A DNA stretch of 64,000 bases from Samsoniella hepiali (taxonomy: Eukaryota; Ascomycota; Sordariomycetes; Hypocreales; Cordycipitaceae). The notes below the pieces were generated by a model. That model ran no database searches, had not been told where the DNA came from, and saw nothing but the letters and a program-made list of their open reading frames with translations. Location: the NCBI GenBank assembly GCA_001455915.2, contig LNDK02000051.1:136749-200748 (forward strand). Reading direction: 5' to 3'. Shown in pieces: positions 32,006 to 43,186 of this stretch; positions within the stretch are counted from its first letter, which is position 1, and every line of letters begins with the position of its first letter. A program made the position numbers and the translations under genes.

Positions 32006-33752
32006 ATGATTCTCAAACCCGCCATTATCCTGTGCGCCCAACTTTTATGCGCCACTGCATTTGCATTGTCCAAGGTGGAACGGCAATCACCATCACCATG
32101 CCCTGGAAACAGCCCGACGGATCGGGCTTCGTGGTGCTCTCACTCCATTGACACGGATTATATCCGAGAGGTTCCAGACACAGGAGTAACTAGGGAGTAC
32201 TGGCTCGACATTGTCGACATCACCGCTGCTCCAGACGGTGTCCCGCGGCCAGCAATGGGTACTGTCCTTTCAACAGAACTACAAAGCTCATGTTGCTAAC
32301 ATTGAAGTAGCTGCCAACGGTACCATTCCCGGTCCAACTCTCTTTGCGGATTGGGGCGATACTGTCATCGTCCATGTAAAGAACTCACTCCATACTTCCA
32401 AGAATGGCACTAGCATACACTTTCACGGTATACGTCAGCTATTCAACAACCAGAACGACGGAGTCGTCTCCATGACGCAGTGTCCTACAGCAGTCAACGA
32501 TACGATTACATATACCTGGAGGGCCCTGCAGTACGGCTCCAGCTGGTATCACTCGCACTTTGGACTGCAAGCGTGGGACGCAGTGTTTGGCGGGATCGTC
32601 ATCAACGGACCTGCCACCGCAAACTACGACGTCGATTTGGGCCCTCTCTTTCTGAATGACTGGGACCACGCCACGGCCTACGAGCGCTCTACCTACCACA
32701 AGGCCAATTTTCTCGGTCCGCCTCTCCAGACGGGCTTGCTCAACGGCACAAACATCTATGGGAGCACCGGCCAACGGCTCAAGATTCGCTTCGAAGCCAA
32801 CAAGACATACCGCCTGCGCTTAGTCAACGCTGCGCTCATCTCTCACTTCAAGTTCATGATTGATGGCCACGACATGACCGTCATTGCGCACGATCTTGTG
32901 CCCGTCGAGCCCTACACGGTCAAGGTCCTGGACATTACCATGGGCCAGCGCTACGACATCCTCGTGACGGCCGACCAGGCGGCCAAGGCGCAGCAGTTTT
33001 GGATGCGCGCCTTCCCCCTCGGCCTGTGCGGCGATCCCAACTGGAAGTACAACGACATTCGCGCCATTGTGCACTACGGCGACGACGACGCGACGGAGCC
33101 GTCCACGTGGCCCTACGCGGTCTCGCAGCTCTGCGGCGACCAGACGGACAAAGGGGTGCCGCACGTCAAGGAAGACGTTCGCGCGCCCGACATCCAAGTC
33201 GCGGAGACGACGCGGTTCGAAAAGGTAGACGGCTACTGGATGTGGACGCTCAAGGAGCTCCCCATGCTGATTGAGTGGTACGACCCGACGCTGCTTAAGG
33301 TGCTCCGCCACGAGACCAGCTTCCAGAAAAACGACTCGGTGATCCAGCTGCCCGACGCCAACCAGACCTTTTACCTCGTCATCAAGAACCCCTTCTTCGT
33401 CGCCCACCCCATCCACCTGCACGGCCACGACTTCTTCGTCCTGGGCCAGGGCGTCGGCCCGTTCCTCCCGGGCGTCTCGCCGCTGCAGACGTGGAACCCG
33501 CCCCGGCGCGACACGGCCCTGCTGCCCGGCTCGGGCTACATGGTGATTGGCTTCGTCACGGACAACCCGGGCGTCTGGCTCATGCACTGCCACATTGGCT
33601 ACCACGTGGAGACGGGCTTCGCGCTGCAAATCGTGGAGCGCGCCGCCGAGATACCCGCCATCGTCGACCAGGACGCGCTGGACCGGGGCTGCGCCGCGTG
33701 GTCCGCGTTCCAGGAGAGCAACCACATAGAGCAGGACGACTCTGGTGTATAG
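32006..33752 (+). CDS. Laccase (secreted ascomycete multicopper oxidase)
   Basis: Two exons, 32006-32258 and 32308-33752, encode 565 residues. The 49-nt intron runs from GTACTG to GAAG with branch site TTGCTAAC; an acceptor three bases later (TAG) is an alternative. A signal peptide is clear (ILKPAIILCAQLLCATAFA). All four copper motifs are present: HFHGIRQ, WYHSHFGLQ, HPIHLHGHDFFVLGQG and WLMHCHIGYHVETGFALQ. The axial position near the type 1 copper is Phe (HVETGF), usually linked to higher redox potential. The chain ends in DDSGV, matching the C-terminal DSG(L/I/V) plug of ascomycete laccases, so a full C-terminus is likely. It should oxidise phenols or polyketide pigments outside the cell. 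It may work with the pigment-type genes at 3-7 kb, but the distance makes that speculative. Confidence 0.95.
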
Positions 33753-34606
33753 GGCGCGCGTCCCACGTTGCCAGGCGTTTTTCCAAGGAGAGGAGCGCCC
33801 ATCACTAGCAAGCCTGTGGAAACGTCGCTTCAAAATTGAGCCAGACAGTTGGCAAATCGAATGACAAAAAAGGCTTCGGCTCTGGCAAAGGTGTAATCGT
33901 TCGCTAGGAGAGTAGTGTATTGACAATCTAAAGAACCCTTGTTCCCCACAAAGGGCAACAGAAAAAGATTCCCGTACCATTCTGCCCATCTACCAACGAA
34001 ATACTCCATATAGCCGACGGGGACTGTATTAGAGCTAAAACTAGCGGATATAGCCGGCGCACCCCGCATCCGCTAAAACGCGGGCAACCGTCTGTGGTTC
34101 GATGTGTGTTGTCGTAACCGTTGAACCAGGGCTACCGTGTGTCAAACAGAGATTGGTCGGGGCCGTGCGGGCTCTTGGCTTTTTGTACATCTTTGCTCCA
34201 CGACTTTTGCTTTACTAAAAAAGTGGCCTGATGATTCGAGATCTCCATGACTCGACCGCGCAAGGTTGTACGGACATGGTCTCACGCAATAATGCTGGTT
34301 CTTGTCAAATGACAAACCACCCGCTGCAGTGCGCGTGGGAGGGCCGTTGAGCTATCCCACTCGACAAATAACGCGCCCATACATTCATAAGCGCTATTCC
34401 CCGTTGGATCGCAATAAGCCATAACTAGTAGCACTACCCGCAACGGAACGGGTTGTGGGGTCTTGACTTTGACTAAAAGCGTCGCTGGTTGCGTCGACGG
34501 CTTCTTCAACTGTTGCCATAGGATAAAACTCTGGCATCTCCAACCTTGGCTCAAATATAACACTTTTTTTCAAAAAAAAAAATTTCAACACCCAGATCAC
34601 ACAGCC
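33753..34606. other. Intergenic region
   Basis: This 854-bp interval between two genes on the same strand has no supportable coding sequence. A poly-A run at 34572-34582 lies in the leader of the following gene. Confidence 0.5.
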
Positions 34607-35596
34607 ATGTCCTCCCGTCCAACCGTCGCCATCGCCGGCGGGACCGGCAACCTCGGCGCCAAGATCGCCGCCGGCTTCCTCACACCCCCGTTCCGCGCCG
34701 CGTTTCGCGACGTCATTGTGCTTGCGCGCTCGCGCTCCGCCAACGCCGAGACGCTGGTATCGCAGGGCGCCACGCTGCGCCTGTACACAGAGGACAACCT
34801 GAGCGAGGCGCTCGCCGGCGTCGACGTCCTCATCAACGCGTACGTCTGAATCTTAATACACTAGATGCGCAGACTAACACACTCTTGCCCCAGCGTCGGT
34901 CCGAGCGGCCACCACTTCAAAGAGGCGCTGCTCCGCAGCATCCCCAGCTCCCCCGTCAAGCTCTACTTTCCGTCCGAGTTTGGCGTCGACCACTACGTGC
35001 ACGACTTTCCGCACGAGGAATGGGCCGCCAAAAAGGCGCACTTCCAGCTCGCCACCACGCTGCTCCACGACTCCAGCGTGCGCGTGTGCCGCGTCTACGC
35101 GGGCCTCTTCCTCGAAGACTCGGTCGGCCCCTGGTTCGGCTTCGACACTCGCAGCAACCAGTACCAGGCCGTCGGGGACCCCGCGCAGCGCACCTCGTAC
35201 ACCAGCATGCGCGACGTCGGCGCCGCGCTCGCCGTGCTGGCCGCGCGGCCGGCGGAGACGGTGCCGCCCGAGGTGCACCTGAGCGGCGACAGCAAGTCGA
35301 TGCTCGAAATCGCCGCGATTATGGAGGCGAACGGGGCTGGAAGAGTCACAGTGACGAGCGTGCCGCTGGACCGCTACAAGGCCGGCGTCCTCGCGCGGCC
35401 GTCGCCGACGCCGGAGCGGTACCTGCGCTTCCTCATGGGCGAGGGCAAGATTGACCACTCGGTCGGGGGGATGGGCAACCAGAACGACCTCGTGCAGGGG
35501 GCAGGCGCCGGGTGGACGTGGCGGTCCATGGCGCAGCTGGCAGAGGAGACAAAGGGACGGCCGTGGGCGGACGCCAAGTGGGATCTAGTCGATTAA
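34607..35596 (+). CDS. NmrA-like / isoflavone-reductase-like protein
   Basis: Two exons, 34607-34839 and 34894-35596, encode 311 residues. The 54-nt intron has GTACGT, ACTAACA and CCAG. The start ATG 34607 is in good context (CAGCCATGT). The Rossmann motif is VAIAGGTGNLGAKIAAGFL; next are VLARSRS and ALAGVDVLINA. The second exon has KLYFPSEFGVDHY, typical of isoflavone-reductase-like NmrA proteins, with the AAKKAHF block where the catalytic Lys is expected. Later comes TSYTSMRDVGAALAVLA. It is most likely an NADPH-dependent reductase of a phenolic or polyketide substrate, or a redox sensor. Third codon positions are strongly G/C, unlike the NmrA gene at 17272. Confidence 0.9.
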
Positions 35597-35798
35597 CACC
35601 AAGGTTAGATGTCTTAATTCAATTCAAGTAATAATTTCACTACAATAGCTTTATTCTTGACAGGCTGGTACCCTGATTACTGTACAGGTTTCATTTTATT
35701 TAGTATTTCAGTATACACTTGACTTTGACGGACTTGTGCCTGATTACTGTACACATTTCGTTTTATTTATGATTTCAGTATGTACGACTTTGTCATGC

Positions 35799-37342
35799 TT
35801 ATGCGCTGGCGACAATGGCCTCAATCTCGGCGGCCGTGGTCGGCAGGTTGGTCAGGTTCTCGTGGCCAGTCTCGGTGACGAGGATGTCATCCTCGAGGCT
35901 GCGACAGTTAGCATGGTCTCCAAGTCTCCACGTACACCACATTGACAAACTGACCGGACACCGCCGACGTCCCAGTACTTGTCGAGGACGGCTTCATCGA
36001 TGAATTTGCTGTGGACGGGGTCCTTGAGGTAGGGCTTGATGATGAATTCGCAAAAGTACACCTAGACGGTTAGTGGGCGTGCCAATTCAGGATGTCAAAA
36101 ATACGTACACCAGGCTCAATGGTGACGACAGAGTTGGTCGGAACAATGCCGCGCAGACGCAGGTTGGGAAAGAGCTTGTCCGGGTCCTGGCGGTTCTGGC
36201 CGCCGCACGTGTCGTGGCAGTCCATGCCGAGGTGGTGGCCGAGGCCGTGGGGGAAAAAGGCGGCCGAGGTGCGCGCCTTGAGAATCTCGTCCTTGTCGCC
36301 CTTGAGGATGCCGAGCTGGAGAAGGCCCTCAATGGCAATGGTGTGGGCGAGGACGTGCAGGTCGTCGTAGTTGACGCCGCCCTTGAGGCGCGCGCTCGTC
36401 TCATTCTTCATCTTGAGCACAATGTCGTAGATGGCCTGCGACTCCTTGGAGAACTTGCCGCCAATGGGGAACGTACGGGTAATGTCCGCGCAGTAGTTGT
36501 TGTACTCGGCGCCGGCGTCGACCAGCACGTTCTGCTTGCCGTCGAGCGCGCAGGTGTTGTCGACGTAGTGCAGCGTGGCGGCGGCGCGGCCGCTCGCAAA
36601 GATGGGGTGGTACGACATGTCCTTTGCGTTGTACGAGTAGCAGCGCTCCAGGAAGGACGCCTCGAGCTCGTGCTCCGTCTTGGCCGTCTTGACGCGCTTC
36701 ATGGCGGCAATGTGGCCGAGGCCGGAGACGTAGTTGGCGCGGCGGATCAGCGCCACCTCGTACTCGTCCTTGACGACGCGGGCGCGCTCGATGGCGGGCT
36801 TGACGGCCGCGAGGTCCGCGACGGCAAAGGCATCGAGCGAGGCGGGGTTCGAGACCTGGCCGTCGATGGCGTAGACGGTGGCCTTGGGGCTGGCGGCGGC
36901 GAGCTTGGCGAGGGTGGCGGCGAGCTCGGTGCTGGGCTTGACGTCGTCGACGTCGTAGAGCTTGAGGGCGTCGTCAATGGACGTCGGCAGGCCGGACCAG
37001 ATGACGTCCTCGGGGTCGATGGCGGGGATGAAGAGCGTGGACCTGTCGGCCTGGATGTCGTAGACGAAGAAGCAGTCGGCGAGGTTGCAGCCGGTGAGGT
37101 AGTAGAAGAAGCGGCGTTGGCTGGGCAGTTAGCGGGCAGTTGGACTCGACAGGGCGATGCGTGGCGGCCTACCGGAAGGGCACGGGGCCGTCGTTGTCCT
37201 CCTGCATCTGGGTGTGGCGGGCCTCGAGGTAGATGAAGCCGTCGGCGGCGGCGCCCTTTTCGCGCAGCGTCTGGACGACGCGCTTGGCGTGGGCCTTGCC
37301 GGGGTACTTGCCCTTGAGGACGGGTTCGAGGTCTTGGGCCAT
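35799..37342 (-). CDS. pepP: Xaa-Pro aminopeptidase (prolidase family, M24B)
   Basis: Four exons on the minus strand, 37342-37173, 37120-36109, 36061-35955 and 35898-35799, encode 462 residues, the normal size for fungal PEPP. Introns are 52, 47 and 56 nt; each splice restores conserved sequence (GPVPFRQRRFFYYLTG; VTIEPGVYFCEF; GGVRLEDDILVT). The pita-bread metal ligands are visible: Asp in VDAGAEYNNYCADITRTF (two), His in FPHGLGHHLGMDCHD, Glu in VTIEPGVY and Glu in RLEDDILV. It should remove N-terminal residues preceding proline, using two Mn or other divalent ions. It lies divergent to the velvet-like gene across a 3-kb region. This is a housekeeping enzyme and marks the start of the core-like part of the window. 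Confidence 0.95.
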
Positions 37343-39086
37343 GGTGGACAGTGTGCTGTGGTTCGGGTGTGGTAAGAGGCTGCGTCGGGGTGAGGGGTAC
37401 GGACGGGCAGCGAGATGCAGGTGTCGAGAGGGATGAGTCCGGAGATGCAGTGGAGCAGGCAAAAGAGTCTTATGGGAGAACGGGACAGACGGCGTCGGAA
37501 AGGTTGGCCGACGAAAAGTGAGACGGAGTCGGAGAGGGGCCGTCGTGAGGGGAGGGGCAGCCAACATGTTGGGCGGGCATGGCGGGGTATTTTGCCGTAT
37601 TAGTGAGCAGAGGCCTTTAGGGAGAGGGCCATTGGGCATGAAGACGGCCTCCTACAGGACATTGGACGAGGTGATGGAGATACGGCGGCACTAGGGACAG
37701 AGCACAGCTTTGCTGCCAGGAGACGTTGCAGTGGACAACAGCAGACGGTGGGCTGCCAAAGCCGCTAAAAGCCAGCGCGACCCCGCTGCAGAGCTGGTGA
37801 CGCCATGCCCCACGGTTTACCCACGGCGGCTTGACACGGCTCTGGCGCAGAGGGTGCGTGTTGACTGTATCACGCATAAAAGAAGAAGCATAATATTTGG
37901 TTTTCATCTTGTGTATTCATTTGAATATGTTCTGTGTATCCTTATTTTTATCCATTTTTCGTTGATTGTTCTTCCGTGGTTATCCCAACTCCATCATTTC
38001 AAGGGGTACCTGTCCCACCTCGCCTACAGCGCCCCGGCGCCCCCGCGCCCCAGCCCGTTCGTTACGTCACTCCTCCATGGCCCTGTCGACTTTACGTTAT
38101 GCCAATGCTGTCGGCCAAGAGTTGCCAACAGCCATTCGGATAGTCAAGCCGGGTCCAAAAATAAATTCCAAAAAAATAAATAATAAATAGTAAATAATAA
38201 GTAAAAAAGGAACAGTGGTAAAGTCAGCTACGTATATGCATAAAACGCTCCCATGTACATTGTCACAATAGACTGCTTGTTCAGCGTTAGCGCGCACTGC
38301 TGGACAGATGCAACCAGTCAGTCGTGCTCAAACAATGAGCGATGACGATGATGTTGATGATGATGGCAATAATAACAATCACAAAGAAAACAAAGAAAAC
38401 AAAGAAAAAACTCGTGTCAATCGCAACAAAAACCCGTCCTACCGCAAACGCTGTTTGCAACGTTGCCCTCTGTACCACTCCGTGCCACGCATCACCGTTA
38501 CTCAGCAGCGCCCCTCGCCCCAAAAACCTCCCGTCCGCCATGACAGCTCACCTCGCACAAACCATGCCGGCCCCAAATCCATCCCAACAGCCACCAACAG
38601 CCGCGCCATGGTCATCTCAGCACCGTACCCTACCGCCGGGTTGCCAATTTCCGCACAAAGACCATTCTAAACGCTCTTCTTTGATGATGATGATGCTGCT
38701 CCCCTCTGCCGAAAAAAACTACGTCACAGTCACAAACACCCGCGAGACAAAGGGCCGTCTTTCTTTCTTCTTTGGTGCAACCAACCCACCAAAAACCAAA
38801 AGAATGAATGAATGAATGAAAGAAATGCTCTTCACAGACTCCGCGCCCCGGCCGAGATCCTTATCCGCCACCACGTCCGGGGGTTGGTTCCACCACCCGC
38901 CCGCCGCCGCCGCCGCCGTTGCGCATCACCGCACACACGCATCCATTACGCAAAAGGTACCACCTTTACATGCGAAGCTGAAGAAAAAAATTTGTTTCCA
39001 CCTAGGTCGTCATCGCATTCTCGTTTTCTCGGATCGCCCAGTGTTTTGTTTGGTGGGTGCGCATTTCAGACACGCGCGCGTCCTCG

Positions 39087-39120
<34 letters not shown>
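39087..39120. repeat. Poly-C run (34 C)
   Basis: An uninterrupted run of 34 cytosines on the plus strand, preceded by CACGCGCGCGTCCTCG. A second run of 15 C follows at 39251-39265. Such tracts can form i-motif or G-quadruplex structures on opposite strands and are prone to length errors in sequencing, so the exact length is uncertain. Confidence 0.9.
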
Positions 39121-39757
39121 TTCAAGTGGCTCGATTCGCCGCCCACACCAACCCTGATTTCATCATCATGACCAATGAATCAGCCAGACACATTCAACAG
39201 CCTTCATTCGCAGAAAATACAAAACGAGACAAGATGTGGATTTTGCACCACCCCCCCCCCCCCCCTTTGGTGCCTGCACCCAATCCAAGCGCAGCCCGAC
39301 TCTCGGTACCTACTGTCTCACACAACCAACTCCCCAGAAATGGAAGCGCCCCCCTCTCGCCCATCGACAAATCATCCCAAAAGACTTGGCCCTTGAACGA
39401 CCCCTGGCCACCTGGAAGCCCTGCGCCATTCATCAGACGACGACAGCCGGCACCTCTTTTTTTTTTACGTCTCTGGCAGTCGCTGGTGCCAAAAATGTCT
39501 TTTCTCTTCCCTCGGCCCGCGGGAATGCACCCCTGGTCACCCAGCATCCTGGCCCTGACACCCTGTCCCGGACACCCTGTCCCGCCGACCATTGTCGGCC
39601 GCGCCTTGGCTTTTGAGACACACTTTGCTGCGAACCTCGATGCACTGCACGATGGGCTGGCTCCAGGGCCAGGGCCCCGTCGACCGATCCGCCTGCCTGC
39701 CTGCTACCACGTCCCTGGGTCGCTTCACCCTGTCAGCCTGTGTCTTGGGTTTTAGGC

Positions 39758-39765
<8 letters not shown>

Positions 39766-39795
<30 letters not shown>
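39766..39795. repeat. Poly-T run (30 T)
   Basis: An uninterrupted run of 30 T on the plus strand, preceded by TTTTTCTC and followed by AATAATTC. It is about 600 bp upstream of the velvet-like start. Homopolymer length may vary between reads or strains. Confidence 0.9.
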
Positions 39796-39799
<4 letters not shown>

Positions 39800-40393
39800 A
39801 TTCTCACTTGGTCTTTGTTTCTGCCTGTCCGCATCGGCCTGCTGATTCGCCCGCCCCCTCACCCGTCAACCCTCATGAGTCAATGCGAGGCAGCATTGGC
39901 CCAATATCCTCTCAGACAGCCCATTCGGCCCTCTTGTTTTACTTTTGTGTCCTCGCCTCACTTTATTCGTATACTCGTGTTTCTCCAGCGTGCTTGTAAA
40001 TGCCAGTCATTACCCGTGATTGGCGCTGTGCATCTTCCCCCTCCCCTGTAGAAGCATGTCTCGCCCATATCTATATATCAGGCCCAACAAGCACTCGGCA
40101 CTTGTCTCCCCCCAAACCCTACGAAACCGGATCCCTACATAGACGCCTGTACCCGAGCAAACTGCAGTCCAAAGACAGTTGCATCGTACACTGCATCACC
40201 CGCGCACAAAAATCAACCGTTGAGACCCCGGCGCTTCCTTGTACGCCGAACCAACCAGAGGTGACACGGGCAGCAACGCATAGACGTCGGTCACAGCATC
40301 CGCCTCCATTTCGCCATCAAACACAAGTCACATCATTTTTCTTGCTCTTTTTCTTTTCCTTTCTTCTCCCTATATATCTCGCAACATCCCATC

Positions 40394-41071
40394 ATGTCTG
40401 CCCGAGTTGTCTACTCTCTATCCGACAACACCTCCCTCTACCACCACCACAACCACCACAACCACCACCACAACCACCACAACCACCACAACCACCACAA
40501 CCACCACTTACACCACTTACACCAAGACCCCTCCCACAACATGTCCAACGCATTCATTGGCGTGCGCCCGCCTTGCTGCGCCCAGGCCGGCGCCGTCTTC
40601 TCGCTGCCCGTCGTTGTCCAGCTCGACACCAGCGACTACAGCGCCAAGAGCCACTTCTTCACCATGGCCGTCCTGCTGGACCAGTCGACCGGCGCCGAGG
40701 CCGAGGGCACGCTCCGCGGTACCGCCGTCGTCACGGGCAGGCAGAGCACCGACTACAGCGCCATCTTTGCCTTTACCGACCTGTCCGTTGCCGCGGCCGG
40801 CACGTACAAGCTGCGCCTGGACGTCTACGACGGCACCGACGGCGCCACGCTGGTTGCGCAGCTCGAGACGACGGAAATAATTGTCCAGGACGGTCCGGTA
40901 GCGAGTCAGGAGCCATGTAAGCCCTTCTTCCCCTCTTTCTCCTCTTTCTCCGTGGCAAAGACATATTGCTAACAATAGGACGATGAACCAGCACCTCAAG
41001 AGGAGACCATGTTGGAGCAGTGCGGAGCCATCGGGCTCATCCCATTCTTGCCACCACCACAGCGAAGCTGA
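40394..41071 (+). CDS. Short velvet-domain-like protein with His/Asn-rich N-terminus
   Basis: Two exons, 40394-40916 and 40992-41071, encode 200 residues. The intron 40917-40991 has GTAAGC, TTGCTAAC and CCAG; the nearer AATAG acceptor would create an immediate stop. Residues 16-43 are a run of His and Asn from a CACCACAAC repeat; translation could instead begin at the ATG at 40541 just after it. The rest follows the velvet fold in outline: VVVQLDTSD (where velvet proteins have PPPIVQL), FFTMAVLLDQ, GTLRGTAVVTG, then FAFTDLSVAAAGTYKLRLDVYD, matching the F-V-FPDLSVR-G-YRL hallmark, and a final SPQEETMLEQCGAIGLI. The Arg of DLSVR is replaced by Ala, and the length is well below VeA, VelB or VosA. 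It may dimerise with other velvet proteins. Velvet assignment is inference from pattern. Confidence 0.7.
40437..40510 (+). repeat. CACCACAAC microsatellite within coding sequence
   Basis: Units of CACCACAAC and CACCACCACAAC are repeated through this stretch and encode His-His-Asn and His-His-His-Asn in the chosen frame. In the next frame the same DNA would encode a run of threonine. It resembles a slippage-prone repeat that can vary in length without shifting the frame when whole units change. Confidence 0.85.
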
Positions 41072-42206
41072 AAAAAAGGCGCAGGACTTTTTCGGCACGT
41101 GAAATGGGACCTGTGTGTGTGCAGTGCGCACCAATAGGGTGGCAGCCAGAGTTGGCAGACCAGGGGGCTAGGATCGTCCGTCCTTGCCCACCGGATCTGA
41201 CTCGGGTCTCAGTTGAGTTAGACTCGGACCTGTCCGATGAAGGTGTCTTGAAGGACTAGGAAGGACGAGGGACTAGGAAGGGCCGGCAAGGATTGGAAAG
41301 GACCGGGGGGAATAATCATTGCTAGCGACAGGGAAACGGATTTGACAGTTGCTTTTAGCTTTTATCATGGCATGCGGGCGCATTGAGGCGATTTAATCTA
41401 CAGAACATCAAGAGCATTCACAAATTTTTCATCGTGACAACAATGAGCGTCTCATTGGAATTGAACAATGCCGTGATTTTCTGCGCAGCATACTTGGTAA
41501 ATTAAAGACCCAAGTTCCGCGTAACTGCCTGCGTTCCTCGACGGTCGCGCACACCCGAAGACCGTCGGGGAGGAAACAGAAGCAATTTTTCGAAGCCCTC
41601 TAGAAACAAAAAGATGTTTCAATGTTTTTTTCCCATTCTTCACGAGACAAGCCCTGCCCTGCAAGAGGACCCAAGGGGGTGGTTCACTAGCGCACTGTGT
41701 TCAGGTTGCCTTGTCCAAAAATGTTTGAGACGAAAAAAAAAAGAATTTAAAAACAGCCCACTCCAAGTCTAGTGCGGCGCTGCCACACCCTGTCTTGCTG
41801 AACACGGAATTCCAGCACCGGCTGGGTTCCCTCTCCCATCTGGATTCTTTTCTAGACATGTGCTCCGGGCTTACATTTTTTTGTGTTTCGTAGACGCCGA
41901 GCCTGGCTTATACGAGAGAACGACAGGAGCCAAGACTTTATCGACTGTGCGAGGCAACTTTAAAAAAAAATCGTATAGATGCTTGGTAGAAAATCTGTAG
42001 CGGAAAAGAAAATAAATAAAATAAAAAAAGCATCACGGTCACGTGAAAAAACTCACTGTGTGGTACATTCTCCACACGGGCGACACAAGAGGTGCGAATC
42101 ACGACCTGGCGATTTGATAGCTTGGTGCGGAAGCAGAGCGCAGAACGAGCCACCGTCAAATCGTCCGTCGTTGTTCTTTTTGATAAAAATAATCAAGGGC
42201 GCCGCA
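41072..42206. other. Intergenic region
   Basis: This 1.13-kb interval between two plus-strand genes has no supportable gene. Short repeats of GACTAGGAAGG and GGACGAGG occur at 41240-41300. Several poly-A and poly-T runs are present near 41735, 41958 and 42010. Confidence 0.5.
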
Positions 42207-43186
42207 ATGGTGTACTACTACAAGTCCGCCGTCGTCGACCCCGAGGGCTTCATCTACGTCGGCAAGGACAAATTCGAGAGTACGCTTTGCCCTCACACAC
42301 ACCCCCGTATAAGACGACGCCAGAGAGACTCACACGCTTTGCAAAGACGAGGACCTCATCAAATTCGGCTGGGATGAAGATGTTTGGTACGTATTCGCCA
42401 CGCCGGACCAGCCGAGACACGACAGCGACAAATTGCTAATTTACCTCTAGGGTACGACGCGCAAACCTTCCTGCAGCATCGCCAAGTACTGACGCCCTGC
42501 CCAGTTTCACGTAGACAAGCTCTCCAGCGCACACATCTACCTCCGGATGCACGACGGCCAAAAATGGGACGCCCTCCCCGAGGAGCTCGTCATGGACCTC
42601 GCCCAGCTCACCAAGGCCAACTCCATCGAGGGTAACCTCCGCCACCACCACCACCGCCCCATCATTTGCTAACATGACACCTCCAAGGCAACAAAAAAGA
42701 CAACGTCACCGTCATCTACACGCCCTGGTCCAACCTCAAAAAGGACGGCTCCATGGACGTCGGCCAGGTCTCGTTCAAGAACCCGCGCCTCGTCCGCCGC
42801 ATCCTCGTGCCCCAGCGCGAGAACCCCATCGTCAACCGCCTGACCAAGACCAGGACCGAGGTCAAGCAGCCCGACCTCAAGCAGGAAAAGGACGACCGCG
42901 ACAGGGACCTCCGTCGCAGAGCCAACGCCGCCCTCCAAGCCCAAGTAAGTTTTTTGGCCTCGCTTCGCTCGAACGTGGGGCCGGTGGCAACGACAAAGGA
43001 AAAAAAAAGAAGAAATGCTGATATACCATGGGACTGTAGAAAAAGGAAGAGGCAAGGCAGGCGCAGGAGTGGAAGGAGAAAAAGTGGCAAAAGGACCATG
43101 CGTATGATGACTTGTTTACAGAGGAGAACATGGACATGCAGAGCAACCAGAACCGCGGCGCCGACTGGGAGGACGACTTTATGTAG
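42207..43186 (+). CDS. CCDC25/Jlp2 family protein (NFACT-R domain), with a predicted 1-nt exon
   Basis: Six exons are predicted: 42207-42279, 42347-42386, 42451 alone, 42505-42631, 42688-42944 and 43040-43186. They total 645 nt and encode 214 residues, close to human CCDC25. The protein begins MVYYYKSAVVDPEGFIYVGKD and continues through NEDLIKFGWDEDVWFHVDKL, SSAHIYLRM, KANSIEGNKKDNVTVIYTPW and SNLKKDGSMDVGQVSF, all family hallmarks, then a charged coiled coil and a C-terminal GADWEDDFM. The Trp codon of DVWFHVDK needs TG from exon 2 and a G at 42451, which lies between a perfect acceptor (GCTAATTTACCTCTAG) and a perfect donor (GTACGAC). The family is linked to NFACT-type RNA or tRNA binding; the yeast homologue is JLP2. 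It is presumably a housekeeping gene. Confidence 0.9.

Larger units (their letters stand above)
37343..40393. other. Long divergent regulatory region with homopolymer tracts
   Basis: About 3 kb separate the aminopeptidase and velvet-like genes. It contains no supportable gene; long apparent frames are produced by C-, T- and CT-rich low-complexity sequence. Its main features are the 34-C and 15-C runs, a 30-T run, and CT-rich stretches near 40340-40370 immediately before the velvet-like start. Such long leaders often precede developmental regulators in ascomycetes. Small upstream frames in the transcript are possible but not established. Confidence 0.5.

Noticed and set aside
32820..33989. 389-codon minus-strand frame over the laccase gene
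   Set aside because: The laccase copper motifs are on the plus strand; the antisense product is a compositional artefact.
39057..39755. Proline-rich frames across the poly-C tract
   Set aside because: They arise only because C runs encode Pro in every frame; there is no domain or splice context.
42452..42504. Classical spliceosomal twintron (one intron nested in the donor of another)
   Set aside because: The second donor GTACGAC is contiguous and does not depend on removing the first intron, so two independent introns separated by one base describe the sequence better.
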